64,000 nt of DNA from Mesocentrotus franciscanus. Taxonomy: Eukaryota; Echinodermata; Echinoidea; Camarodonta; Strongylocentrotidae. A program made the translations under genes and the position numbers. Below the pieces are notes generated by a model. That model searched no databases. It had not been told where the DNA came from and saw only the letters and a list, made by a program, of their open reading frames with translations. This document shows, in pieces, positions 21,700-35,395 of this stretch. Position 1 is the first letter of the stretch. Each line of letters opens with the position of its first letter. The DNA lies in contig CP137686.1 in the NCBI GenBank assembly GCA_037976565.1, forward strand, positions 682,001-746,000, written 5' to 3'.

Positions 21700-24600
21700 G
21701 TTTTTGCAATAAACATTTTTTTTTCTTCTATTTGCTCTATGAATTGCAAATTGATCATGTCCCCCAAAAAAGTCTGATTTTGTGAATTTTCATTCAAACA
21801 CAGACCATCATTAATATATGAAAAAATGCTTCTGCAATAATCTGTTTTTGATCGCTCTATAAAAATTAAATGTCCAATGAAATAAAGAGAGATACAAAAT
21901 GGTCCAAGATTTTGTTAAATTACATTTATCAAATCGTTACCGCAATACATTTAATTTAGGCCATGACTTAGGAAATAGATAATGTATGTTTTACAAATAA
22001 AGATATCAGTAAAATTCAAAAAGTGATACCAATATGAGTATGATACAATCAACACTTTTAAAAAGTATTGAGTAAAAATTTGCCAAGCACGAGGTTATGT
22101 ATTCAACCAACTTTGTGAATTTTCTTTTCTGAACTTGAAGAATAAATTGTCCAATTAGAGTAAAATATAGAAAATTACTTTACAATGGGCAATGTATTGA
22201 ATGTCCATTGCAAAGTTGGATGGATATCCTGATGGCACATTTAATTCAGCATTTTTAAGAATGAAATCATAGTGATACACCTTCAAACATCCCCGTCTAT
22301 CTTCTGTTAGCGACTCCTAGAAACATTGTCGCTTTGGTTATCTTATGAGATATAACTACACTTTCAGTAGGGATACAAATCGTATTATCCTGTAAAACGA
22401 GATAATAGACTAACGGTTTGACCATCAAAATGTTTCGGATAAGCAAAATCTAGTAACAATCTTTCACCTATAGACCCGAACCTCCTAGAACCCCCTGTTC
22501 GACCTCCAGCGACGCCTGCAGTTAGCCGTATCAAGTTGAAGAGGATTTGGTCAATCTAGATAGACCGCGGGTGATAGCAGCATGCAGATACGTATTTTTA
22601 CCTTAACATATATCATGTGTATGTGTGTGTATTACATAGAATAATCTCGTAAACATAACAGTAGTTGTGCCAAAACCTGACGTATCTATCCTTTTAAGTG
22701 AAAACAAACCCAATCAATCATTATCTGTTACTAAAAGGGACTAGTAAGAAATACATTTGGTCCAGTTTTCAGTCACCAACTTAACATCAACTTTTTTTTA
22801 TTTTTAAGGATTTTCAGTTTAATCCCGATACCATAATGCGAACGAGAACTATCCTACTAATGATCAAGTTTATTTAATCTAAAATTATCAAAATGTTGGG
22901 TAAAATTGCCCAGAATGAGGGTAATTATAATTATGTTTACCAACTTTGGGGCGATGTTCTTGCTCAACAAGGGTAACATTTTGCCCAATCATGCTCATCT
23001 TTACTTCAAATTTACAACAAATTGGTCGGATACGCAATTGCACTCGCGTCGGTTATATTACCGTTTAACCCCAACATTTTTTACAGTGAATTGTTGTAAA
23101 TATGCAAATCCATATGACTATACTGGTTTTGTTCATGAGGTCCACTTTATTCAGAATAAGTAATGTTAAGTGATTTATGTTTTTAAGAGAGTTATATTGA
23201 TGTGATCATGCTTTCATTTTGTCAAAATGATTATTTCAAAGATCAGGTTACTTAAGCTACTTATGATGGTATTGTGTTGGTCAAGAAGCTGTTTCGAAAG
23301 GTTAAGTTAGGGAAAAATGATTATGTAACCTTACATAATTATATGTATGTAAAGATTTTTTTGTTTGTAATGGTACATGACGTTATATTTTCTGTCAAGT
23401 ATACTGTCTTGAGTGACAAACAAATATTGCATATAACCCCAGGAAGAAAATAATCAGGACAAAATGCAGTAGCGCATAATAAATTCATAAACAAAATTCA
23501 CAAAATTTTGATCATTAAAAACTATTTTAGCGTATCCGGTTTCATGACGAGTTGTAAAGTAGTCTGTTTGCTTGAATATGCTGCAGGTCGATTAGGGTTT
23601 ACTCTGGTGATGATTAAGAAAACACAAAATTGCAAATATCTATTGTAAGAGAAATAGTGATATATGTCAATTTGGTGTTTAATAAAAAATAATTTTAAAA
23701 AGGTGTTCATGTTGGTTACTTTTCTGATTGTAAAATAGTTACGTAGAATATATACAGTTAACAATTAAAGTATTCATACACTTACCAAGTTTCGTTAATT
23801 TGTTCAAGTATGTGAAAAATTGATTTGTCCCGATTTACGTTTCTTGAGAATGTGACATATTAAAGGTTACATCTAAAAGGGTATGCATAATTTAACTGTA
23901 GATAGGGCCTACCTCATTCTTATGAATTTGTCTTCGTTTTCATAAAACAATCACCATGATCAAAATTGTTACTTCTATCGTTATCAATAAGCTTGTCAGT
24001 ATCTTCGTGTATATCAATGTTTAGTTGGTTTTACTCTGAAACTGATTTTGGATTTGTAAATACATAACACGAAATTAATGTTGAAATGACGAGTAGTTTC
24101 AGTACTTAATCAAAACTGTGTATTTTTTGTAAAAAGTATCGTTGTATATTTTTGTAAATACTACCATTATACAATGTAGTACTATCATTTATAATGTTTT
24201 TTATTGTTTTTTGCTTTTATACGAGTAGCACTTCATCATTTTACCATTTTTACCTTGATGTACAGAAAATATTCCCCTAATTATTTAATGACTTGGTGTT
24301 ACTTTAAAACTTGTAATTCAGTCATATTATACTAAATTGGGATTAGACTACTTTATATCAAAACCATTTTTACTTCTATTTGTGGGCAAAATTTAGCTCA
24401 AACATATATAAAATAGGAGGAAATTACATGGTTACAAAGGGGATAAGTTTGTTATGTATTTAAATGTGAAAATATTGTTTAGTAATGATAATGCGGGGGC
24501 CCTATTTATAAGCAATTCGCTTCTTTGTGGTCCTGACCATATATTTGCTTTGTATTTTGTATGTTTTTAATGTTTTCTATTTTCTATCGTATGTTTTGCT

Positions 24601-25102
24601 TTTACACGTAAATGGTTTGATAAATTCAATTTAATAATGTGTACATAAATTGTAGTACAACAATTAATTTTCGATGCAAACTTTGCAATTTAAGCAGCTT
24701 GTCATTTTTGTATATATTTCTGAAAAATTATACAATATACATGATATAGAAATTAAGATTTTGACACGATAGCGTGAAATAGAAGGGACGCAATGCATAT
24801 TTAAAATTGCTAATAGTGAATGTTAATTGTTATTGTCATTAGTTTTACTCAGAGGATATTAAGTTTTTTATAGCAATCGTTGAGGCTAAACAAATAAATT
24901 TTGTTGATTCTTTTTTTGTAAGAGAAATTATACGTTCGTAGTGTTCCTTCATCATCGCTGTTATGTTTTACGTTTTGTGTGTTTTATGGAAAGGGAAGTC
25001 CAATACATCGAAAAATACTCTCAAACTTTCAACAGCTGAATATAAACTCAATATCAAAAGGGCTGAGAACGACAACGTTTTCAAAATGGCAGATTAATAC
25101 TT
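21700..25102. other. Intergenic AT-rich stretch, no gene recognised
   Basis: No spliceable open frames with recognisable domains on either strand and no shared repeat family seen. Confidence 0.5.
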
Positions 25103-25493
25103 TTAAAGGGATCTGGTAACTTTGTCTCAGATTCTGAAACAAAATCCTGGATTTAGCTCATGCTGCAATGATAATTATAAACATTTATGTCAGTCAGGAA
25201 CCCCATGACTTTTACAAGCCGATCGCCTGTCTGATTATCAAGATATTTATGATTGGAAATCGAAACCAAATTTTGCGTTTTCCTAACGGTTTTCATAACA
25301 CCACAGTCTATTGGGGAAATCGAGTATGGTAAAACCGGTCACTCAAAGATTTTTACTTTTTTGAGGCACTTCTTGATCATTTTGAAACGCGATTTTTTTT
25401 GTTTTAAGGCTTCAATATTACACCATATCACAGACACTGATAACACGTAGGGCCGTGCATCTCAGATTTAACATGGTTAAACGATGCCTTTAA
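25103..25493. mobile_element. TTAA-flanked MITE, copy 3
   Basis: Same orientation as copy 1, from TTAAAGGGATCTGGTAAC to GATGCCTTTAA. Sequence agreement with copy 1 is high by eye, suggesting relatively recent spread. Confidence 0.65.
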
Positions 25494-25499
25494 CTTGCT

Positions 25500-26340
25500 G
25501 ATTTAAACCTACATACATAAATATATATCATATAAAAAAATACATGAAGCATTTTCAATGCGATTGCACAAAATGTTACATTATGACTTATATTTCCACA
25601 ATATCCACTAGATTGATGGCTTCCTCTTTTCACACAACCATCCAGGTGAAGATGAAATATTTATGTACGATCAGAGGAGATCTATTTAAACGAGAATATC
25701 AATCATTCTGTACATCTTACATTACTTTAATATGAATAATGATCTCTAGGTAAACCTCACAAAGACAGTTGTGTCATGCACACTTATCGTAATGAATACA
25801 AGGGAGGGCTATTTTTCCCTTCGTCACAATTTACTTTTAAAATGACATTTATACTGCTTAATAGAATGTTTACCCTTGAGGCAGGTGCTTCCTGAGTAAC
25901 ATTGTTAGTTGTTACGACTTGAAATGAAATAAATCTTATCTTTTTATCTGAAAAGAATAAATTACTTCCAAGGAAATAAATCTGAATAAGACTCACAAGC
26001 AAAGACTTGTTCCAACAAACCGTTGTCTGTTCTAAAATATAATCCAGTATCAATCTGTGTCGTTGTTAGCTGACTTCTAGAGCTCAAATCATTTTCCGCT
26101 TCATATGTTGGTGTATGTCAAAGTTTTATAACCACAACTTCTTTTTTTGAAAAACTCTTCTGGAAATTATCATATGTTACTATTTGTGTTGTGTTTCGAA
26201 GAAAAGCTCCTCTTATTGAAATAAGTTAACTGTTATGATTCATGCCATCGTAATCTACGTTTAAGGTCCGGTTTCTTATTAGAATCCCTCGAAGGGGGAA
26301 ACCCAAAATGATGTGCTCTAATTCAACACCTTAGGCCCAT
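25500..26340. other. Intergenic, nothing recognised
   Basis: AT-rich sequence between two TTAA-flanked MITEs; no coding or repeat signal seen. Confidence 0.5.
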
Positions 26341-26349
26341 ATAGGCCCA

Positions 26350-26774
26350 TTAAAGGCATCGTTTAACAATGTTAAATCTGAGATGCATGACCCGTTAACA
26401 GACTCGTTAACATTGCCTCAGATTCTGAAACAAAATCCTGGATTTAGCTCATGCTGCAATCATAATTATAAACCTTCAGGTCAGTCAGGAATCCCATGAC
26501 TTTTACAAGCCGATCGCCTGTCTGATTATCAAAATATTTATGATTTAAAATTGAAATTTCATTTTTCGTTTTCCTAACGGTTTTTATAACACTACAGTCT
26601 ATTGGGGAAAACAAGTATGGTAAAACCGGTTACTCAAAGATTTTACTTTTTAAGGCACTTCATGACGTTTTGAAGCGCAATTTGTTTAGGGCTTCAATAT
26701 TACACTATATCACAGACACTGATAACACCTAAGGCCATGCATCCCAGATTTAACATTGTTAAACGATGCCTTAA
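26350..26774. mobile_element. TTAA-flanked MITE, copy 4, with symmetrical ends
   Basis: Starts TTAAAGGCATCGTTTAACAA and ends with the reverse complement TTGTTAAACGATGCCTTAA, so both ends carry what is the right end in copy 1. The body matches the others. Confidence 0.65.
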
Positions 26775-26789
26775 TGATACTTGGAATTT

Positions 26790-26922
26790 TAAATACGATG
26801 GCAAAGATTTTCGAAAAATGAACCTCCGGCATTTTAAATTGCCGAAGATGATTGGCAGATGCAATTGACTATTGATACTGCACTTGAGTTGATTTCTCGA
26901 GAGTCTTTGCCATCGGGTTTTT
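26790..26922. mobile_element. Short palindromic element, related to the ACGATAGCAACTAC family
   Basis: TACGATGGCAAAGATTTTCG at left pairs with CGAGAGTCTTTGCCATCG at right; the general plan matches the 16.9 kb MITE, although the sequence has diverged. Confidence 0.4.
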
Positions 26923-27269
26923 AATCTATAAGCAGCAATAAAGTTATCGAGCCTTCTTCTTGATAAAATATTCCCCACCTTTATTGTCTGCCATAAAATT
27001 ACAACACGGTGGGTCTTTATAAGAGAGAGAAAGAGAGAGAGGGAGAGAGAGATTAGTAAGTTTGTTAAGGTTTGTAAAGATTAATTTCTGATAAAGTTTG
27101 TAAATGTTAGACCGCTTTCAATCAGTCTATAAAAAAAGGATAAAACATCCGCATATGTTGCGATGAGGGATGGTGATTATTCTGAAGAGGTAAACCACTG
27201 TTTGTTTATTTGTTGTTGTTTTTTTAATCATTTTGAACGTTGATGATTTAAGGAACGAAGACTTGCTCG

Positions 27270-27310
<41 letters not shown>
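27270..27310. repeat. (TA)n microsatellite
   Basis: About 20 uninterrupted TA dinucleotides. Confidence 0.95.
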
Positions 27311-27311
<1 letters not shown>

Positions 27312-27517
27312 CCACTTGCCACTTCGTGATCCTTCAACTCGATATACTGGAGCCGATACAGAAATTTACGACAGGTGGTGATTTTTTTTTTTACCCAAAT
27401 GTATTTAGTTCACAGGAGTGGGAGAAAGGGGACACCGCCCATATCTTAACCCCTCATCAAGTTTTTTTTTCTCATTTCTCTTCCCTCCCCCTCCTCTTAT
27501 TATATGCCTGCCATATA

Positions 27518-27695
27518 TATGAGGCGATTTGGCTCAATTGGTAAAGTGTCTGCCAGTCGAGCCACATTGGAATCCAATCTATATGCGGATGATTGAAGCC
27601 TGCGTTGTGTGTTAACGTTCCCGTCCCATGTTTCATATACGCAGGCTATGTAACAGTAGGCAGACATTCCGACAGCACACGAGACCGGCATTGTC

Positions 27696-27728
<33 letters not shown>
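27518..27728 (+). mobile_element. tRNA-derived SINE of a second family, T-rich end
   Basis: GATTTGGCTCAATTGGTAAA near the start matches a Pol III A-box of tRNA type, followed by an unrelated body and a poly(T) run at 27698-27728. It differs from the ATT-tailed family. Confidence 0.45.
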
Positions 27729-27732
<4 letters not shown>

Positions 27733-27865
27733 GGCCTTATAAATCGGAAATAAAACAAACTACTGAAAAGAAGAAACTTCCAAAAAGTCCACGAGATCAA
27801 CAACCCACAAGACCGTAAAAAAGAAGATATACACACGGGAAGAAAAAATGTCTGATCTCACAGTG

Positions 27866-28368
27866 CGTATCCGGACACCTACCCCCTAGACATCCACTCC
27901 CCGGATAACTATCCCTAGGATAACCACCCTCTAGAACAACTGCTCCCTTGGACAACTTCACCCTAGGGCAACCACCCTCTAGGACGACTACCCCCTAGGA
28001 CAACTACCCCCGGACAACAACCTCCCAGACAACTACCCCCGGACAACTACCCCAGACGACTACCCTCTAGGACAACTACCCCCAGATAACTACGCCCTAG
28101 GATAGTTGTCCGGGGGGTAGTTGTCCTAGAGGATGGTTGTCGTAGGTGGGAGTTGTCTGGGGGTAGTTGTCCGGGGTAGTTGTCCTAGGGGGTAGTTGTC
28201 TGGAGGTAGTTGTCGTTGGGGGTAGTTGTCTAGGGGTAGTTGTCTGGGGGTAGTTGTCCTAGGGGGTAGTCGTCCTAGAGGGTGGTTCCCCTAGAGGGTG
28301 GTTATCCGGGCGGTTATCCGGTCGGTTATCCGGGCGATGGTTGGCCAGGGGGAAGGTTTCCTAGAACC
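27866..28368. mobile_element. Foldback (TU-like) element, copy 2, 503 bp
   Basis: Exact 9-bp target duplication CTCACAGTG at 27857-27865 and 28369-28377. Left end CGTATCCGGACACCTACC; right end TTTCCTAGAACC. The left arm holds a tandem array of C-rich units of about 14-17 bp, such as GGACAACTACCCCCTA; the right arm is the complementary G-rich array; the turn is near 28095. Confidence 0.8.
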
Positions 28369-28499
28369 CTCACAGTGAGCTGTCGGTCTCACTGACCATC
28401 GGTCTAATGGACACTCTGAAAAGTGACTAGAAGGCTACACGAGACCGACATCGTGGGTCTCGTGTGCCATCATGTTCTAACATCGCAAAAGTCGACGGG

Positions 28500-29140
28500 T
28501 GATAAATACGAGGTGAAAATAAAGTAGCGGTTAACATCATATTTTGTATCTTTATATCCCTCACTTTTTTCAATATTTTTTTAAACAGTTTATACGATGG
28601 AATGAGTATAATTACAATTCAAAATGAGCAACACAGTTTCATTTTTGAGAAGTTCGCATAATTATCATTATCAGATCCAGTATGTGTTTTCTATATCTAA
28701 TATTTGAACTGCAAATTGCAAGTGAGATAGCATGTTTCGTTATCATAGATATATATTTGGGGATATATCAGTCATTGCCATGACCCTTGCATTGACTGCT
28801 ATCACGAAACACTGACATTACACACACAATATCTGTGGGAATACCAAAACGTTAAACAGGTCATGGATTTATTTCTAACTTTACACACGAGCTAGGCAGA
28901 TGTTTGTGGTCTGCGCATGCGCTGGGGAATCCCAGTATTATTTTTGTCTACCAGGCCAGCCATGTACACCGGCGTGGGCTCAGGTTAGATGCTTTGTTAT
29001 TTTGAGGAATAGAATTCATGTTTTTCCTATATACCGTATAACAAACGCCTATGTAGAACTTTGTGAGCTTACACCTGAAGTAATTCTTGTTGCGTTTGTA
29101 TTTCCTTCGATATTAAAAACATTCTGTCTTCTCCATTCTA
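28500..29140. other. Intergenic; one weak exon-like segment
   Basis: A GC-richer patch at 28895-28991 ends in a donor-like CTCAG/GTTAGA and can be read as a Cys-rich peptide, but I recognise no domain and cannot join it to other exons. Confidence 0.2.
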
Positions 29141-29161
29141 ATGAGCTGTGCTTTAGATGAA

Positions 29162-29163
<2 letters not shown>

Positions 29164-29192
<29 letters not shown>
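29164..29192. repeat. (AT)n microsatellite
   Basis: About 14 AT dinucleotides. Confidence 0.9.
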
Positions 29193-29195
<3 letters not shown>

Positions 29196-29227
29196 CATTA
29201 ATTTTGTGCTATATCATTCCTTCTTAT

Positions 29228-29509
29228 TCTCTTCCCCTTTTCTCTCTCCGCAGGCTCTCTCTCTCTCTCTCTCCCCCTCTCTCTCTCTCTTATTCTCTAC
29301 CCCTTTACGATATCTCTTTCTCTCTCTCTCTCTCTCTCTCTCCCTCTCTCTCTCATGCTTATTCTCTACCCCTTTGCGATATCTCTTTCTCCCTCTCTCT
29401 CGTTCTCTCTCTCTCTCTCTTATTCTCTACCCCTTTAAGTTAACTCTCTCTCCCCACCCACTCTCTCAACCTGTCCCCTGTTCTCTGCCCCTACCCCCCT
29501 CCCCTCCCC

Positions 29510-29542
<33 letters not shown>

Positions 29543-29572
29543 GCTATTATCTATCTATCTATATATCTAATC
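29228..29572. repeat. Long CT-rich microsatellite cluster
   Basis: Successive (CT)n blocks interspersed with TATTCTCTACCCCTTT-type segments that recur three times, then (TCTG)n and (TATC)n. Any long Ser/Leu-rich open frame here is an artefact of the repeat. Confidence 0.9.
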
Positions 29573-29599
29573 TCTATTCTTCTATCTACGTTAATATCC

Positions 29600-31590
29600 T
29601 CTTATTTTAACGTTGACTCTTGACCTTCTAACTCCGACCTTCGACATTTGACCTTCGACCTTTATTGAACTCTAAGTTTAAGTTTATTTAACTCTTAGTC
29701 AAAAGCGGTTCTCAATATTACTCCAGAAAATTTAAACTGGGGGTGGAGGAGATGCCGTCAAGAGCAGTCATCGCCCTACAAATGACAAATTTTCAAATAA
29801 TTTCTACAAAAAACTATTCACGTCACGATATGGAAAACATGCCCGCCCCGCCCTCGCCGACTGGTCCTGCGACTATTTCCTGTGTATGTTTACTCGACTA
29901 ATCTCTTATTACCTAATTATGTTTGATAGGATCAAAAGGTCAAGTTAGATCAATAGTGGGATAAACCATGAACCTATATTATTACTCCATGGTTTTCCCC
30001 AAGAAGTATCAGATCTTTCATTTTAAGTTGATTTATGTTCTGTCCTAAGGGAATGATTATGTGTATGAGTCCAGTACACCAAGTATTCAAGTCCAAATAG
30101 TTTGTCCCATAAATCTAAGATTTTAGCATATCAGATCATTGTAGGCCTATTATCTTATTAACCTTACCAAAAGCTTATATAGGTTAATATGAGGTGAAGT
30201 GACACATTCAATTTTAAATTGTGTACCGAGTTCCACAATATATTCGGTTACGCACTGTAAACCATGAGTATAGCCACGTATCTTGCATGGACTTCATCAC
30301 AAACTGTAAGGGCAACAATGGACAGTTTATAGTCATCATTATCCTCCCTATCAGTAGTACTCTTTGAATCTATATTGAGGATTCTTATATAAGACGGTGT
30401 ACATTGTGTATTAATGTTGGATAAACGTAAAAATGGTCCGAGCACGTGTACTAACAAATCAAATATGCTTCTAGAAATAATATTTACATTCACGACATAA
30501 ACACATTATACACAATGCACGGATGAATAGATAATCAATGGTAGGAATGACCGTAATCAAACATTTATTTTGTAGGGCTTCAAACGTTCTTACCGAAAGT
30601 ATTTCGTTGAAAAAAGGGGGAAAACGTATTATAATCATGGCTGACTTGCGACGATGCTTTATGCAAAAGAAAAGCAATAAAGATACAGTGGTTCTATACA
30701 TAGAATTGCCTTGGCTATATTGGAATGTCGCCCTCTCTCGCGCTGATCAATCTACATTGTTACATGTGTACACTTGATACAGATTTAATCTAGATTAATT
30801 GAAAAAAGAGAAGAAAACTCAAAGATACGTTCATTCTTCATGCAGTAGACTTTGTCAACATTATAAAAATGCAAGTCAAATACAATGGCTCGTTCTTTCA
30901 GTGAAATAAGAGTTTGCAATCATTCTTTAAATTATTAATCTTAATTACAATCTCAGCGTTAAATGCATAATTTACATACTTGCAAATTACACTAACTAAA
31001 AACGAGCAACATTGTTATAGTAAGCTAAATAAATGCTTTAGTATGTCTCCTTATGTATACTTCTTGACAACTAAGGAAAACAAACAAATACTTAGTATCC
31101 TCTATATTGTGTGTGTTTTAGTGAACAGGTATATACTCACAAAGCAACTAATTTTATGGTTGTATACAGCTGATGTAATCATAAGAAACAAGAGGAAGTA
31201 CTCTATTCAAAATACCATACATGCGACATTTCCTGTGTGATTAGCTATGGTATATATTCTGGGTAAAGTTAAAGGTCTACAAGGGGCCAATACTCAACTT
31301 CAATTAAAGTAAGAATGGTATATCATCTTTCTTTTGTATTCTCCCACGTGATTTCATATTCTGTGAATTGTAAATTTGTTGTTGAATCGAAGGGAACTGG
31401 TAGGGAAAATCCCTTTTCTCCCCCTGAATGTTTACCCTTTTCTATGTCATCATTTCATCTATTATTCATCTTTTCCCGCCATTTCTCTCTTCAATGAGAA
31501 GTTTGCAACGACAAGTTTTTTTTTCTAGCGGAAACAAAATTTATTGAACTCGCGTCATTGGAAGCTGAAAGAGACGAGTCGGAACAGTTA
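29600..31590. other. Intergenic, nothing recognised
   Basis: A few short TTGACCTTCGACC-like direct repeats at 29610-29665; otherwise no gene or repeat family noted. Confidence 0.45.
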
Positions 31591-31603
31591 ATATTAGTAT
31601 TAA

Positions 31604-31862
31604 TAGTAATAATAATAGTAATAACAATGATAGTAATGATAATAATAATAATAATATTAAAGCCTCATCAGCATAAATGCTGTTGATCCTGAGGGCCCTT
31701 AAATCATTATTACCCCAGCAATTGCCAGGTACCCATTAACACGTGGGTGAATTGTGGCAAATGTGGAATAAAGTCTTGCCAAAGGATATTAGCGCCGGGG
31801 TGGGACTCAAACCCTCAGCTCTTGGATTGAGAGTTAAGTGAATGAACCACTGAACCACCTCC
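31604..31862 (-). mobile_element. tRNA-derived SINE, minus orientation
   Basis: ATT-type tail at the left, a shared GAGGGCCCTTAAATC and TACCCATTAACACGTGGG body, and a head at the right containing, on the minus strand, GGTTTGAGTCCCACCCC (B-box-like). Confidence 0.6.
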
Positions 31863-31869
31863 ACTAAAC

Positions 31870-33000
31870 AGTTTAAGAGTAATCCCCAAATAGCGATTCC
31901 ATTGCGGTGTGTCCCGTACGCGTCCCGTAGGCGGAGTGTGTCATGTACGGTACGGTGTGTCCCGTAGTCTTACTTTCCATTTATTTCATCCAATAATGAA
32001 ACGTCTCTTGATATGTTCCTAAAATCATGTTAGCGATACCAGTAAGAACCATTAGGAAACGGTCAAGATATCGAGAGATTTTAATTTATTGTGTTATGTT
32101 TTTTTGAATAATTGATATAACTATTGTATGATTCAAATAGTGTTATTTTCAAAAGATATCTGTTTATTTTGATATTTCAGATGTATGTACAATTTATAAT
32201 TTTTGTATCATTATACTTATGTTTTTATACTGTTATTGTATTAGGCAGGGCTTTCTTGAGAAGCAGATCCACTGGCTTACAGTGGAACTGAATGAAACTA
32301 CCCTGTTAAAAGAAATCATAAATAAATCAATATATAAAGGGAAACATGTCATTTTGTTGTACGGGACAGGTTTGCCCTAGTCTTGAAGATACCGCACAAA
32401 AATGCCTCGAAGTGGCTTTCGACGTGTAGACACAGTAATTAATACTTGATTACATAGTAATGACTAAGTTTGGTTTCTGAACATGAAGTCGAAATACTTC
32501 AATTGCATTTCAGTCTAAGTTATCCTTTTATTTGGCAAGTTAACCCCTATATAAAAGAGTTTACCAGCTTTCTGTTGGCTAGCCTATCAAGTTATACTCT
32601 CTTAATAAAGCAAAGTGGAAATGCACTCCTTTTAGAGTGATATTAGGAATCACTTCGTTTTGGATATGAAAGAATTAAATAAACCTCAATACCAGCTATT
32701 TATTTCTATTATTGTTGATTCTAAGTCACACCGTAGTCAGTCAGTCTACATGTGTATTGCATCATAATTCGCTGACACCAACTTTGGTTGAATTGACAAT
32801 TAATGTGTGCATATAGGTCTATCAGGCGGCGAACCCGATGTCTCACCACACAATACTCTAGTTTGCCCTCATATCTCGAGGATGAGGGAAGTTTTTACTA
32901 TGATGATAATTTCTTATGGTTCAGGATACAGTGTAATTACACAATATCTGTTGGTCGTAAACGTGAAGTCCACTCCTGGTGACTGACAACACCTGGGGAG
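31870..33000. other. Intergenic, nothing recognised
   Basis: A short cluster of CCCGTA direct repeats near 31910-31965; no coding signal. Confidence 0.45.
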
Positions 33001-33002
33001 GA

Positions 33003-33158
33003 GGGGCGTTTCATCAACATTTATCCACCGACAACTGTCAGCGCTGACTAAATTTGACCAATCAGAGGCCTGGAAAATAGTCGGTGACAATACGATTGTC
33101 GGTGAAAATGATATTAGTCGGTGAAAAGCACCGACTAATTGTTTCATGAAACGTCCCC
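33003..33158. mobile_element. Palindromic MITE (GGGGCGTTTCAT ends)
   Basis: GGGGCGTTTCATCAACA at the left pairs with TGTTTCATGAAACGTCCCC at the right, with inner TCGGTG motifs in alternating orientation. 156 bp, no coding. Confidence 0.55.
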
Positions 33159-33969
33159 CTGATATAAGGTTAACACTCGAATAGCGTCGAATTCCCCATG
33201 AGAACGCACTACTATGAGCCTTTAAAAACACACCCCTTCTCAACAATTGAAAGCGATACAATTTAGTTCTCTCTTCGATTTAAAATAGAAGTACTTATAT
33301 TAAATAACCCTTTCAGCATGTCCAGGATGCTTTGGTAATAGCCATGCCCCTTCCGGTTATTTATGAAAGTGAAATACTCACCAAAAGCTCTTGTAACTAG
33401 AGAATTAGTTTCTAATTGCAATAACTATTTCCAATCCTTATATCCGCTAGGCCTGTCTTTACATTACTATTCTATTGTTACGATGGGCGTGCTCAGTTCA
33501 TTTCCGATTCGTCTTTCTAAGTTAAGCCAGACCTTCATTTTTTTTCAAATGTATTTTATGATGTCAATGACAGTCATGTCGGACATATTTGATATGAATT
33601 ATTTCCACAGGTACATAATTTTATGAGAAGAACATCCCATTAAAACACATGTTAATGATATACACGCGTGGCAACGAGATGTCGATGAACTTGTTCTTAT
33701 GACGGTTTCGTGAAACGCTGCCCTGAAGTTTATTGCTTGTTTTTGTTGTATCAGCGCTCTGATCAGTATTTTGTAAAAGCGCTTAATAACAATCAATTAT
33801 TATACTATTGTTAAATAAACGAAAGATCGCCCTCTTGGTGTGTTAGGAGCCAGAAGGACCTTGACTATGTGACCGGTTAACACCCTTCTGGCTCTAAACA
33901 GACGTTATGCTAATGAGCCATCACCATCTATCTATTCAATGACTTTTCTAAACATACATTTCAGCTGAC

Positions 33970-34230
33970 CGATTTGAGAGGCGTTGTGGCGTGCGCCTGT
34001 AATGAAGCTAACAGTGGAAGTTACAAACTGATTCAGCCGAGGACGCAGGTTCGAAACTGAGTCACGTCTTTCGGATGGTGACGTTAAAGGTCGGTCCCCA
34101 GACGTAAATAATCATATCTGATTGATACACGTCTATAAAAACCCAATACACACACACGATACTGTATAGTTACAATGTATCGGTATTGGCGAGATGAGAC
34201 CGGCACCTAAATCTCAATATAAAAAAAAGA
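33970..34230 (+). mobile_element. tRNA-derived SINE-like element, A-rich tail
   Basis: GGCGTTGTGGCGTGCGCCTG is A-box-like, and CAGGTTCGAAACTGAG, about 60 bp on, is a good B-box. The element then ends in an A-rich run at 34220-34230. Confidence 0.4.
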
Positions 34231-34653
34231 TCAAACATGTCTTTCTAAATACCTGGTTATTCCGGAAGTATTAAACGACCTTGTACAAAGTACATTTCTT
34301 AAAAAGCTAATAAAAACAATTCTCTGAATTACTGATTTGGATTTCCGTTTCGTGTGTTTAATATTCCTCCTTTTTATCTGTAAATGATGTGGTGCAGTAC
34401 TTTTCTGTGTAGTTGATTGATCGATTATTATATTTTTTTGTTTGGTGTGTGGGTTTTTTCCTTTGTCTATTCTGAGAATGTTCAGGTATGGACTTTCCAT
34501 GAAATTCGTCTGAGATGAATACAACGGAAGTTGTGATAACATTTCATTTCATACTATTTTCTTAATTTCATTTATTCCATGCATTTGAAATGGGGTTATG
34601 AGGCTGAATCCATTCATGGAGAATTCCTCATCCTGGGCCACGTTGTACAAAAC

Positions 34654-34687
34654 TTACCATTGATGGTAACTTTGCCATCAATGGTAA
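34654..34687. repeat. Short near-perfect hairpin
   Basis: TTACCATTGATGGTAA and TTGCCATCAATGGTAA lie two bases apart. Each half is itself nearly palindromic. Confidence 0.6.
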
Positions 34688-35395
34688 CTACCATGGAAAC
34701 CTTGATTTTGATTGGCTGTTGAGCCCTGTTATCATTCTAATGAGAAGTAATATAGAATCTGTATGCATATTTTATCTTCTTTTACTATTTACTCACGCTT
34801 ATATATTCAATTGACATTTACAATTTACAGTTATGTTCATAAACGTAGAAATGCACAATTTCGTCAGTTGACTAAATGTTAACTAACCTGTTTCTAAATT
34901 TACTAGCTTGCTTTGCAAATGCTTGCACATTATTACGGTGAACATGTAATTTTGTCCTCAGAAAAATCTACAAATAGTCCCACTTATTTACTTTATGAAA
35001 CTGGCGTGTGACGTCATTGACAAGAGCCTAAAACGAAGTAGCAGGTAACAAAAAACCCTGGTAATATCGCAATGATCTCAATTAGGGGGGGGGGGCACGG
35101 CCATAGCCACTCACTTCATAGGTTTATGGTTATGTATATGTCTATACTTAGTCTTTCTCTGTTCTTTCTTTTCTTCATATGAGTTGTACGGGTCGAATTA
35201 TTGTCAATTGATCAGGGATCTATTTCGCCCAATTACATTTCTTCGGTACTTAATTCGTTTAGGTCTACATAATCATTAACACCCATTTCATCTGTTATCC
35301 AAATCTGTTATCCAAATTGACAATATTTGTCAAATTCTCACAAAGTATTATAGTTTACACTTGGTCTTACACTAGCAGTTTGAAAATGGTATTGA

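Noticed and set aside
27866..28368. CRISPR-like array or telomere-like G-rich repeat
   Set aside because: Units are contiguous without unique spacers, reverse orientation at the centre, and are bounded by target duplications, so a foldback transposon explains it better.
28908..28991. Cys-rich exon-like peptide ending at CTCAG/GTTAGA
   Set aside because: Single isolated segment, acceptor poor, no partner exon or known domain.
29141..29610. Ser/Leu/Pro-rich frames of 100-134 codons
   Set aside because: CT-rich microsatellite artefact.
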